Shown piece by piece: positions 56,090-64,000 of a stretch of 64,000 bases of DNA. Source of the stretch: Daphnia carinata (lineage: Eukaryota; Arthropoda; Branchiopoda; Diplostraca; Daphniidae); assembly GCF_022539665.2 (NCBI RefSeq), contig NC_081336.1, positions 5,872,278 to 5,936,277 on the forward strand, read 5' to 3'. The notes below the pieces were generated by a model, which worked only from the letters and a program-made list of their open reading frames with translations, did no database searches and had not been told where the DNA came from. Position 1 is the stretch's first letter. Every line of letters begins with the position of its first letter. A program made the translations under genes and the position numbers.

Positions 56090-56788
56090 GCAGCAATTTT
56101 GGACTGCAGTTCTGCCTCGTAAATAGTACTAGGTACTGGCGCTTCAAAAGTTGGGCCCTTGCTTCGCCACTCTTGCTACCTGAATTTAAAAAAAGGTTTT
56201 GAATTATTAAGTTTAAAAATACCTTAATGTAATTACTTTGAATAGTGTTGATGACGGAACTTGTTCAGGCTGCCGTAACAACTGTAGGCGGACTGCTGTC
56301 TTCACTGTTATCACCGTACCTCTTCCTTTTGTTCGAGACACGTTTTCCCCTCGTAAAAGTAAGTAAGCTCTCGTAAAACTCACTGCAATAACAAAATAAA
56401 AATTAATTCTAGAGATTACAATATAATTGCACATAAAGTAATTAAACCTACCAGGCTTGTTCTCTGGATTCATAATATTATGAACATCGTATTCCAGCCA
56501 AGTATTGAATGGGTGGTGGAAACTTTCAAATATTGTTTCCCCCCAACACGCAGGATTCAAATTGCCTTCTGATGTAGTACATGGTGGGTATAGCAGAAGC
56601 TTGTGGTCCCTTGATAACCAGTAACGGGGCACAAAGCTGTATAGACATAAGGGATTGTTGTCACAGCCCCTCTCTAAGGTTTGTACGATAAAGCATGAAG
56701 GCTTTTTGTATTTGGAAGATTTGCTCTTTTCATTAGTTTCCTGTATCGTAACATATCTTCCACACCATTCTGGAAATGGTCTTCCATC
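56090..56788 (-). CDS. Multi-exon gene, unknown product
   Basis: A clear exon runs 56788-56452 (after CTTAG, ending AAGCCTG|GTAGGT). It encodes DGRPFPEWCGRYVTIQETNE ... LERGCDNNPLCLYSF ... WLSRDHKLLLYPPCTTSEGN ... FHHPFNTWLEYDVHNIM, with Cys-rich and aromatic character. Two further exons are likely (about 56389-56225 and 56167-56090). For these, two frames are open: one fits the splice phase, the other reads more like protein (KRVSNKRKRYGDNSEDSSPP, then a coiled coil YEAELQSKIAALEKNIRN), so a one-base shift is possible. An upstream exon ending near 56859 (QQSHVARNIQ|GTACAC) may exist. No family is recognised. Confidence 0.5.
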
Positions 56789-57206
56789 CTAAGGATAAAC
56801 ATTTAGAACCGCAGAAAATGTTTAATAATCATGTACAACATTGAAGAAAAAGTGTACCTGAATGTTCCTTGCAACGTGTGACTGCTGAATTATGTCGTGG
56901 TTAGTATGTTACACGTTATCGTCAACTACATAATCCATGGTGGCAGTAATCTTTTGAACTTGCTCAAAGCTTTGCACTAGTAATGTTAAATGTGCACTAC
57001 GGATGCAAAAGACTTAGCACCAGACGTAGAATATTAAACAAGAAATCAAACCTGCGTGTAATTTAGCGTTTCAAAACGGTACAATAACGTGAGTCTTTGT
57101 CGAAGAACTTCAAGCATTTCTGTGAAATACGTACAAATTTCATACGGACAGCATGGGCGTTGCCAGTTTTCCCATTTCGGGTTCTTTTATATAAGTGCCA
57201 TGTATG

Positions 57207-57454
57207 CAGTGTATTGGATTTTGGCAAATAAAATCCTCAAAAAACAAAAAATCCGAAGCAAATCCAATTTTTTGCGGATTTGCATTGGCTTTTTGAATCA
57301 TTCAAGACAGCAAAAGTCCTTGAGTAACTTAACCTAAACTAACCTAAGCTAACTTTAACTAACCTAACCAACAAAATCCAATTTAATCCACATCCGCAAA
57401 TGATGTGATTTGGATTTGATTTGAGGATTTTATTTGTTAAAATCCAATACACTG
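57207..57454. mobile_element. hAT MITE with perfect 8-bp target duplication
   Basis: 248 bp with long inverted termini beginning CAGTGTATTGGATTTT on both sides. It is flanked by identical 8-bp copies CATGTATG (57199-57206 and 57455-57462). CAGTG ends plus an 8-bp duplication are hAT hallmarks. No transposase. The middle contains degenerate AACCTAACTAACCTAA-like sequence. Confidence 0.9.
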
Positions 57455-57462
57455 CATGTATG

Positions 57463-57985
57463 GGGAAACCATTTTCTGTTGTATTCAAAATTACTTTTCA
57501 ATTCTTTTCAATTCTTTTAGTAAGGTTATTTGATTGCTAAGCTAGAATTATGCATGTACGCGTACAAAGAAAAAAAAAGGAATGAAAGTTAGGTATTGAT
57601 TTTCCCTTGCATGCCTGTTAGACGAAATCGATTTCCTCCAAAACAGACGACAACAATTTTGTTGTCTGGAAAGCCAGGTTGATGCTAAACAATATTGGAT
57701 CATGCCTGAATGCGCAAACCAGAAAACGTTATAAAAATTGTACCAATCTTATTCCGTATTTATAATTTATTTATTAATTAGAGAAGATTAGTCAAAAGAG
57801 GATTTTCATCTTCATGAACACCGTCTCAACAATCAGGTTGCATCAACTAGTTCAAACACTTACAATAACTTGTTGCTGGTGCAACAAACAAGTCAATGTC
57901 AATAAACTAGCATTCCCGTGTTAGCTTTTAGCTTTAAAAAATAAATAGTAGAAATGATAATTGAATTAATGTGTTTGCAAACACA
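57463..57985. other. No gene seen
   Basis: AT-rich with no frame or repeat that I can support. It borders the 3'-truncated env of Gypsy E. Confidence 0.4.
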
Positions 57986-58186
57986 TTAAAAAACGTAATT
58001 AAATTCGAATACTGGTAAATGAATAAACAACCAGATGTTGCCGTTTGCCAGTGCCGCCTCCACCCTAGCTTCTTGGTAGGCCCTCCAGCCATTACCCCCT
58101 TGAAGGGCCGGTGTCAGCCCCCATCCTTGTGGCAACGCCTGTCGAACCGACTCCAACGCTTGATTCAGTATATTCGGGGGGCACAT
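57986..58186 (-). pseudogene. env: Env-like remainder of Gypsy E
   Basis: This frame (ALPQGWGLTPALQGGNGW ... IWLFIHLPVFEF) continues the F-type envelope ectodomain after a stop at 58232 and a TAG/TGA-containing gap. It is cut off at about 57986 before any membrane anchor. Confidence 0.65.
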
Positions 58187-58231
58187 CAGGGGTGACAGCT
58201 ACCATTCTGTTGCGTCCGCCAGCCCCGTCTG

Positions 58232-59746
58232 TCAGCCGTGCAGGACTTCCGCCGTCCAGTCCAGTGCGCGGTTAGCTTTCTCAATCGACCTCGCGACTTT
58301 TTGGAGATAAAGCAATTCTCTCGCCAGGTGTGTCCAGCTCTCGTTGAAGGCCTTTTTCAGTTGAGCTTGTTCGCGGCGCATCTGTCCCGACGCCGCCATC
58401 AAGCTGTTAATTTCTGCTTCATGTTCCACCAGGTGTCCCAGCGTGACATTCAGGAGTGTCGCTTGCTCCTGAAGAAGGTGCACTACTTCCAGGCCCTTCT
58501 TGTCGAAAGATTCGAGCCTTGAATGCACCGACTCTAGCTCTTGGGTGGTAGCGGTCCCAAATAACCAACTAAGTAATTTGACTCCTGCGTCGAACATCCC
58601 GCCCTTCCTCCGGGTTCCACCACCTTTGAGGGCTCTCTTCAGCTCCCTGAACTCCTGCCGCCGACGCTCCGCTCTGGACTTGATTTCCACCAAATCGAAC
58701 GCAGGTCCCTCCAAGAATGGCTTTACTTCCATTGGGAAATTTGCCGTCGCGACCTTGTCAAATGCTCGAAGCCTTTCGTCCACCCAGTTGGTGACATGCT
58801 TGATCACCTGCTCCGCCCGTTTGGTTGGTACATCGTAAATGACGATCCATTCAGAATCGCCTAGCGCCAGGGTTCCCTCCGGGTGAAACACCGCTCCTTC
58901 TGTCACCACGAATTTTCCTTTCATTTCATGCGCTTGGATCATCTGTCCAATGGTATAGATCACTGATGAAAGCAGCATGTTCTTCATCCATCCTGGTGCC
59001 CGTCTTTGTCGGATCGGACGACCTGGTTGCGGTTCCACCTCCTCTTGCAACCCAGGCCTTGGCTCATCTTCCACTTGTAGACCTGGAATACAATCTACCT
59101 CCTCTATTACTTCCAACAGTCGGCGTTTCGCCTTCCCCCTTGCGCCTTTCGCCTTGGGTTGACTAGCCACCATCGCAGTATCGCTTTCCAGCAATGTCTC
59201 AGGATCCGTGCCCGCACGCGCCGCCCCCTCAGGTTCCACCATTGCCCTCGGCTCCTCGGTCACTGCCGTGGTGTCGTCCTCTGGCGTTCCTTCAGGATTG
59301 TCAGTACGCGTCACTTCCTCAGCTTCCACTACGCCATCGAATTCGTCCTCCGACTTCACAACAAACTTCTTCATTTGCGAAACATGGACCACAATGGTCC
59401 TCTTCCCAGAAGGCTTTCGAAGCTCGTAGTTTAAATCAGTGATCTGCCTGACCACCTTGAATGGGCCGACGTACTGGTGCAGTAATTTTTCCGCTAGCCC
59501 TTTCTTCCTCTGCGGCCGGAAGACTAATACCAGGTCACCAGGTTCGTATACCGGTGCCTGACTGACACCGGTATCGTACTGCGTCTTCTGGCGCTGCTGC
59601 ACCAGGGACAGTCTATCCCTCACGTCCTCCCTCAAGCTCGCTATTGCCTTCATCAGATCCTCTGCATCAACAAGCTTGGATTGACTCGGGCCTGTCGCCG
59701 CTAGCAGGTCCGTCGGAATCACTGCTTCCCGTCCATACACCAGCAT
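58232..59746 (-). CDS. Integrase C-terminus fused to envelope F-like domain
   Basis: One uninterrupted frame of 504 codons. Residues about 1-145 are the end of integrase (MLVYGREAVIPTDLL, then GDLVLVFRPQRKKGLAEKLL and YVGPFKVV). Residues about 145-250 are an acidic, Pro/Glu-rich linker ending in an Arg-rich RPIRQRRAPGW. After about 255 the sequence resembles the ectodomain of errantivirus and baculovirus F-type envelopes, with a basic RRKGG at about 380 followed by a hydrophobic MFDAGVKLLSWLFGTAT and a heptad-rich coiled coil. Separate env genes normally use a spliced RNA, so the fusion implies a polyprotein or a decayed splice arrangement. No membrane anchor remains. Confidence 0.78.
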   Translation of the reverse strand: MLVYGREAVIPTDLLAATGPSQSKLVDAEDLMKAIASLREDVRDRLSLVQQRQKTQYDTGVSQAPVYEPGDLVLVFRPQRKKGLAEKLLHQYVGPFKVVRQITDLNYELRKPSGKRTIVVHVSQMKKFVVKSEDEFDGVVEAEEVTRTDNPEGTPEDDTTAVTEEPRAMVEPEGAARAGTDPETLLESDTAMVASQPKAKGARGKAKRRLLEVIEEVDCIPGLQVEDEPRPGLQEEVEPQPGRPIRQRRAPGWMKNMLLSSVIYTIGQMIQAHEMKGKFVVTEGAVFHPEGTLALGDSEWIVIYDVPTKRAEQVIKHVTNWVDERLRAFDKVATANFPMEVKPFLEGPAFDLVEIKSRAERRRQEFRELKRALKGGGTRRKGGMFDAGVKLLSWLFGTATTQELESVHSRLESFDKKGLEVVHLLQEQATLLNVTLGHLVEHEAEINSLMAASGQMRREQAQLKKAFNESWTHLARELLYLQKVARSIEKANRALDWTAEVLHG

Positions 59747-60520
59747 AAATGGTATATGTTTGGTGCTCTCCTAACGCGCCAAGTTGTAGGCAAATGTGAC
59801 AAAGCCGAGGAAATCGTCCCAGTCCTCGTGACTTTCGTCCACATACATCGCCAGCATGGTCGCCAGCGTCTTGTTTTGCCGCTTCACAAGACCATTGGCC
59901 TGTTGGTGGTAAGGCACCGTCATCCGATGTTAGAGTCGTATTAGGGCGAACACCTCACGGTTTACTTCTGCCGTAAAACACTTGCCTTGATTGGACGTCA
60001 CCTCCCGCGGAAATCCATGCCGCAACACGATTTACTCAACGAAGAATTTTGCTTTTTGCCGAGCCGTGGCATCCGGTACGGCCCTTGTTTCTACCCACGT
60101 AGTAAGGTAGTCTATGGCAACGATCACGTTTGTATTCCCGCTTCGTGATCGCGGGAATGGACCAAGGACATCTATCCCGATCCTTTCGAAGGGTCCTCCC
60201 ACTTGAGTAATCTCCATGAGTCCCGTCTTTCTCCCTTGAACCGGCTTCCGTGTCTGACAACTTTTGCATGCCTTGACATACCGGATAACTAATCTATCCA
60301 TCTTCGGCCAGTAAAACCTCTGCCGAGCCCTCTCCAGAGTTCTTGCTTGTCCAAGGTGCCCCGCCATAGGTTCATCACGAACCCACGACAGTGCTTCGTT
60401 CCGTTTCTCTGGAGGCACGCAGAGCCGATCAAATTCTTGTCCGAACCTGATCGTTCTGAGGTACAACAGGCCTTCCTTCAGCACGAAGCTCCCATATCGC
60501 GTGGAAGTGTTGTGGATCAT
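59747..60520 (-). pseudogene. pol: Gypsy E integrase N-terminus and core
   Basis: HHCC-type domain (DEPMAGHLGQARTLERARQ ... CKSCQ), GIDVLGPF with the first catalytic Asp, and VIVAIDYLTTWVETRAV. A stop near 60032 (after AKFFVE) and another interruption near 59750 separate it from the fused C-terminus. Confidence 0.82.
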
Positions 60521-60544
60521 CGCCTGCTTGATCCGCTTCCACTG

Positions 60545-62254
60545 CTATACGCAATCCTGTCCGTCAATCCAGGACTGAACGTCCATCGCCATAGCCGCAA
60601 CTGGAATAGGTGTCGCGTGTCCTTCCTCCACCCCCTCCTGTATTGGGTAACGCGACAGGGCATCTGCATCCTCATGGAGACTTCCCTTCTTGTAGCAGAT
60701 GCTTATGTCGTACTTTTGCAACGACAAACTCCATCGTTCCAGTCTGCCACTCAGCTCCTGTTTTGTCATCAGCCAGCATAGGGCATGATGATCTGTTTTC
60801 ACCACCACCTTCGTTCCCCAAATGTATGCGCGAAACTTCTTCATGGCCCATACAATGGCTAGGCACTCCTTCTCGGTGATTGAATAGTTCCTCTCTGACT
60901 TGTTTAACACTCGGCTCGCAAAACAAATGGGCATGGCGTGCCCGTCCCTGTCTTGCATCAACGCTGCGCCTATTCCGTAGTCACAGGCGTCCGGGTGTAC
61001 CTCAAAAGTCCTTGCATAATTTGGATGCGCCAGTCGAGCTGCCTTTACCAGCGCCGCCTTCAAATCTGCAAAGCTACTCCGCTCTGGCTCTCCCCACCGG
61101 AATATTCCTTTTCCCTCCATTGCTGTGAGTAGGTACGCCATCTTGGCGAAGTTCGGCACAAACTTGCGGTAGAAAGAGCAAAGACCTACAAAGCTCTTCA
61201 CCCATTTCCTTTTTACTTTTTCACTAGCATTGAGGTTTGGGCCAGGGAACTTTTCGATGGCTTTGCAGTGGTCTGGATCCGGCTCAATCCCAGCTCGGCT
61301 CACGACGTGGCCCAACATCCGCACCCGCTCATTTCCGAAACCACATTTTTCAATTTCCAGCTTTAAGTTGGCCCTCCGGAAGTATGACAAGACCTTTCCG
61401 AGCCTCTCCAGATGCTCCTTTGCATCCCTCCCGAAGATGACGACATCATCCATGTACACTAGACAATCGGTCCATTTGAGCCCTGCCAACATCATATCCA
61501 TGAGCCGCTGGAATGTGCTCGGTGCTGAACACAATCCAAATGGCATTACACGGAACTGGTAAAGGCCATCCGGCGTCACAAACGCTGTCTTCGGCTTGTC
61601 CGCTTCAGCGACTGGCACCTGCCAGTACCCGCTCTGAAGGTCTACAACACTAAAAAGCGTCGCTCCCTCCAGCTTCGCTAATGCATCGTCGATGCGCGGA
61701 AGTGGATATACGTCCTTCGTCGTAACATCATTTAACCGTCTGTAATCAATGCAGAATCACCATTTCCCATCCTTCTTCTTCACAAGGACGATTGGCGATG
61801 ACCAGAGGCTTTGCGCAGGTTCAATAACCCCCTGCCGTAACATCTTGTCTACCTCCGCCTTTATGAGTTCCCTTTCCTGCCAGGCGCGTCGCCTTGGTAA
61901 TTGCTTGATCGGCGCCGCATCACCCGTAGGTATAGCATGCTCCAGGACAGTAAATTGTCCAAGACAATCACTGCCTTCAACGAACACATCTTTAAAACTC
62001 ATCAAAAGCGAAATGAGGTCCATGCGATCTTCTCCTGTCAGTGACTTCGCCACACATTCCTCGAACATAGCCGGGTCTCGTTTTCCAGGCCGTTCACTGC
62101 CCCTTCCGGCTGCACGACCATCTTCCATTTCCAGCGGAAGACCGCTGCTCTGGTCGACAGCCACCAATTGCCCAAGCGATGTCCCTTCCACAATCACATG
62201 ATCTGTGTGATCGACGTTCATTACGTGAACCTGCATCCGACTTGGTGCAGTCAA
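60545..62254 (-). pseudogene. pol: Gypsy E reverse transcriptase and RNase H
   Basis: RT begins in 62254-61757 (SLWSSPIVLVKKKDGKW), is stopped by TGA at 61757, and continues (FCIDYRRLN, FSVVDLQSGYWQ, MPFGLCSAPSTFQRLM, catalytic YMDD in LVYMDDVVIF). RNase H follows (DACDYGIGAALMQD, YSITEKECLAIVWAM, KTDHHALCWL). It ends at a TAG near 60545 in an otherwise open frame leading to integrase. Confidence 0.88.
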
Positions 62255-62328
62255 TCAACGCGTGACCCGCTGATAAGCCGCTTTTCTCGAGCAGCTTCTT
62301 CGACGGGCGGAGGAGCATAATTGCATCT

Positions 62329-62694
62329 TTACTTCCTCCATCCGGGATAGACACCTTCACCGGTACAGCACTCCTTTTCTCCTCCTCCGGCTGCTCCAAT
62401 GTCGATCGCCCCAAGCTCCACTGTCGGAGGGCTGCTAAAGCAGATCTTCAATTCCTTATAGAGCTTCAGTAAATTACTTCCCAAGATGAAGTCGGGTGCA
62501 AAAGTTTTCAGCACGACAGCTTCTCCTTCCACCGACGTGTTCTTATTTCTCACCTTCAGGGCAACTTTCCCTCTTGGTTGCATCGGTTGTCCATCGGCTG
62601 TCACCACCATGGATCCATCCCATGGGGTAATTCTCAACTTCAATTTGCTTGTTAATGACGGCGTAATTACAGAAATTACCGCTCCCGTGTCCAC
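62329..62694 (-). pseudogene. pol: Gypsy E aspartic protease
   Basis: Catalytic DTGAVISVI at the start and FILGSNLLK near the end fit a retropepsin. It overlaps the next RT-side frame at 62414-62329, which points to a shift. Confidence 0.78.
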
Positions 62695-62701
62695 TAAAGC
62701 T

Positions 62702-64000
62702 TCAACGGGGCATCCACCAATCCAAATTTCTTCGGTGGGCTACTGATCGCCGCCATTGGCCGCTCCATTTGATTGGCTCTGCTCTCCGCCAATCACAGCA
62801 CAGGCTGCTTTTGGCTCCGCCCCCTCCGGCTTCGTAGGTTTTGTAGGCTTTGTAGGCTTTGGCGTGCCGTCTCGCTTCTTTTCCTTTGGACAATTCCTTG
62901 CCATATGTCCCTCTCTCTCTTCGGTCTTCCCAGTGCTCCGGACGCGCGTTCCCCGCCTCAAGGCCTACAATCCATTTGTAGGCCGCTCCTTCGAGCGACA
63001 CGTCTATCGCTCTCGCCAAGTCATTATTGGTTCATCTGTTGTGGCGACCGATCCTTTCAAAACGATCAATCCACCCCACAGCATTTTCCTTCGTCGTGCC
63101 GCGGAATTTCTCCGGCTCTTTATACTGGAAAATCGCCCTCTCCGCCATGTCCTCCTCCTCTGCCAGAAAAGGATCCCAAGCTAGTTCCTCTTCCTGGGCT
63201 ATGGACTGCCGCCTTGGTGAACCCCCGACACTAAGTCCACTTCTTTCCGGCCTGATCAACACTGCTGCGTGCGGCGTGCTAGAAGCTCGAGGTCGTAGAC
63301 CTTCGCGAAGGCTTCTTCTTCCAAAGTCCGCTCTTCCTCGACAGCTGCTCACTCTCAGCACCTGACGATCTCCCGATGATACCAGTGGTGTCGGCTTCCA
63401 CGCCAACCGCGCTTATTCCGTCACCAGCGCCATCCGCTTGCACTGATACTGGACGCGCCCCTTCCTGGTTTTCGGTCACCAACTCCTGCGTCGCGAGCGA
63501 ATTCGTCGCAATAGTCCGCTGAACTCGCGACCCTTGATCGCTGCCAACGTTCTCCACCTTCCGCTGCCTGCTTTCCGCCTGAATGGCTTGTATTACGATC
63601 CTTTCCTGGCTTGCGGGTCCTGCTACTTGCGGGATGTGCGACGCAGCGTCGTCCACCTCCGGTCGTCGCGTTTGCAATTTCCGGCCTCGGTCGACAACCA
63701 ACTCTTCCTGTCGCTCCTCTTCTCCCGCTCTTGCTCGTGTGACGAACGCGCTCCCAACAACACGGGCACCCTCACGATGCTCGTATGCCACCGTCAGCTC
63801 GTATCCCCCTTTTTCCGCAGCCCACCTGGTTTCCTGACTCTCGAATACCTGGAGCCTCCACGAATTCCTCACCCTGTTGTTCGGAATCCAACTCAAACTG
63901 CGTCAAATCTGGGATACTTCCTTGTTGGGATACCTCTTCGGCTACGCACGCACCTCTCTGCCCGAAAGTAAGCTCACTCACCTCACCAGGGGGACCTCTT
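62702..64000 (-). pseudogene. gag: Gypsy E gag with internal deletion
   Basis: The charged N-terminal region and Gag domain start (IFQYKEPEKFRG ... WIDRFERIGRHNR) match the gag-only element. A TGA replaces a Trp codon near 63032. After WEDRRER the sequence jumps straight to a zinc-knuckle remnant (GHMARNCPKEKK) and a KPTKPTKPTKPEG repeat, so about 100 codons present in the gag-only copy are deleted. It runs off the window end. Confidence 0.8.

Larger units (their letters stand above)
57986..64000 (-). mobile_element. Gypsy-type element with integrase-envelope fusion (Gypsy E), partial
   Basis: Minus-strand order: gag (64000-62702, internal deletion), protease (62694-62329), RT and RNase H (62254-60545), integrase (60520-59747), then an integrase C-terminus fused to an F-type envelope-like domain (59746-58232) and a further env segment (58186-57986). 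The left end is truncated inside env and the right end leaves the window. There are at least six stops or shifts, so it is inactive. Its gag matches the gag-only element at 21-23 kb. Confidence 0.88.

Noticed and set aside
57310-57365. True interstitial telomere
   Set aside because: Only a short degenerate AACCTAA-like patch, located inside a MITE with its own termini.
1-64000. CRISPR arrays, bacterial operons or prophage
   Set aside because: Spliced genes, eukaryotic rRNA and retrotransposons throughout; no regularly spaced repeats.

Overview
The window is eukaryotic, with short GT-AG introns. It is most likely from an arthropod, plausibly a cladoceran such as Daphnia. The pointers are an elongated 18S rRNA with expanded V4/V7 regions, compact introns of about 40-140 bp, and a dense mix of Gypsy, BEL/Pao, I-like and hAT elements. 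The genus is an inference from these features.

Layout. 1-3250 is an orphan rDNA fragment: spacer with 66-bp subrepeats, a damaged 18S gene and the start of ITS1. No 5.8S or 28S follows. 3251-7983 is AT-rich with only weak minus-strand exon candidates. 7984-15837 (+) is a 15-exon ZNFX1 orthologue, an SF1 RNA helicase with NFX1-type zinc fingers. It is complete apart from one extra A in an A7 run. 16642-19186 (-) is a PH-domain gene with broken frames.

From 19.2 kb onward the window is mostly mobile DNA, nearly all on the minus strand. A truncated Gypsy (A, 19872-24131) is split by a gag-only LTR element (20991-23727) and capped by a hAT-like element. A 5'-truncated I-like non-LTR element with an intact ORF2 (25072-29831, 14-bp target duplication) sits 5 bp upstream of the start codon of a small coiled-coil gene (29851-30425, +). 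A TATA box followed by stacked hairpins at 31.4-31.7 kb may be a non-coding RNA. A 13.3-kb Gypsy with env (B, 32314-45612, LTRs about 99% identical) follows. Then come a gag fragment of another Gypsy (C), palindromic repeats, a decayed BEL/Pao element, and a decayed relative of B (D, to 55412) that carries a TRIM element. After that are a small unidentified gene (56.1-56.8 kb), a hAT MITE with a perfect 8-bp duplication, and at 57986-64000 a further Gypsy (E) in which the integrase C-terminus is fused to an F-type envelope-like domain.

Most interesting: three small homologous genes (A at 19.2-19.8, B at 36.1-36.5, C at 37.7-37.9 kb) encode a charged protein with one TPR-like motif (core ILDLDP). 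Two lie directly after a Gypsy pol. Two have the same CTATATAAG TATA box upstream. With a leader gene before gag and an env after pol, element B resembles a complex retrovirus carrying accessory genes. Many frames in the window carry single-base shifts or single stops, so assembly indels and true decay must be separated before concluding that any gene is dead.
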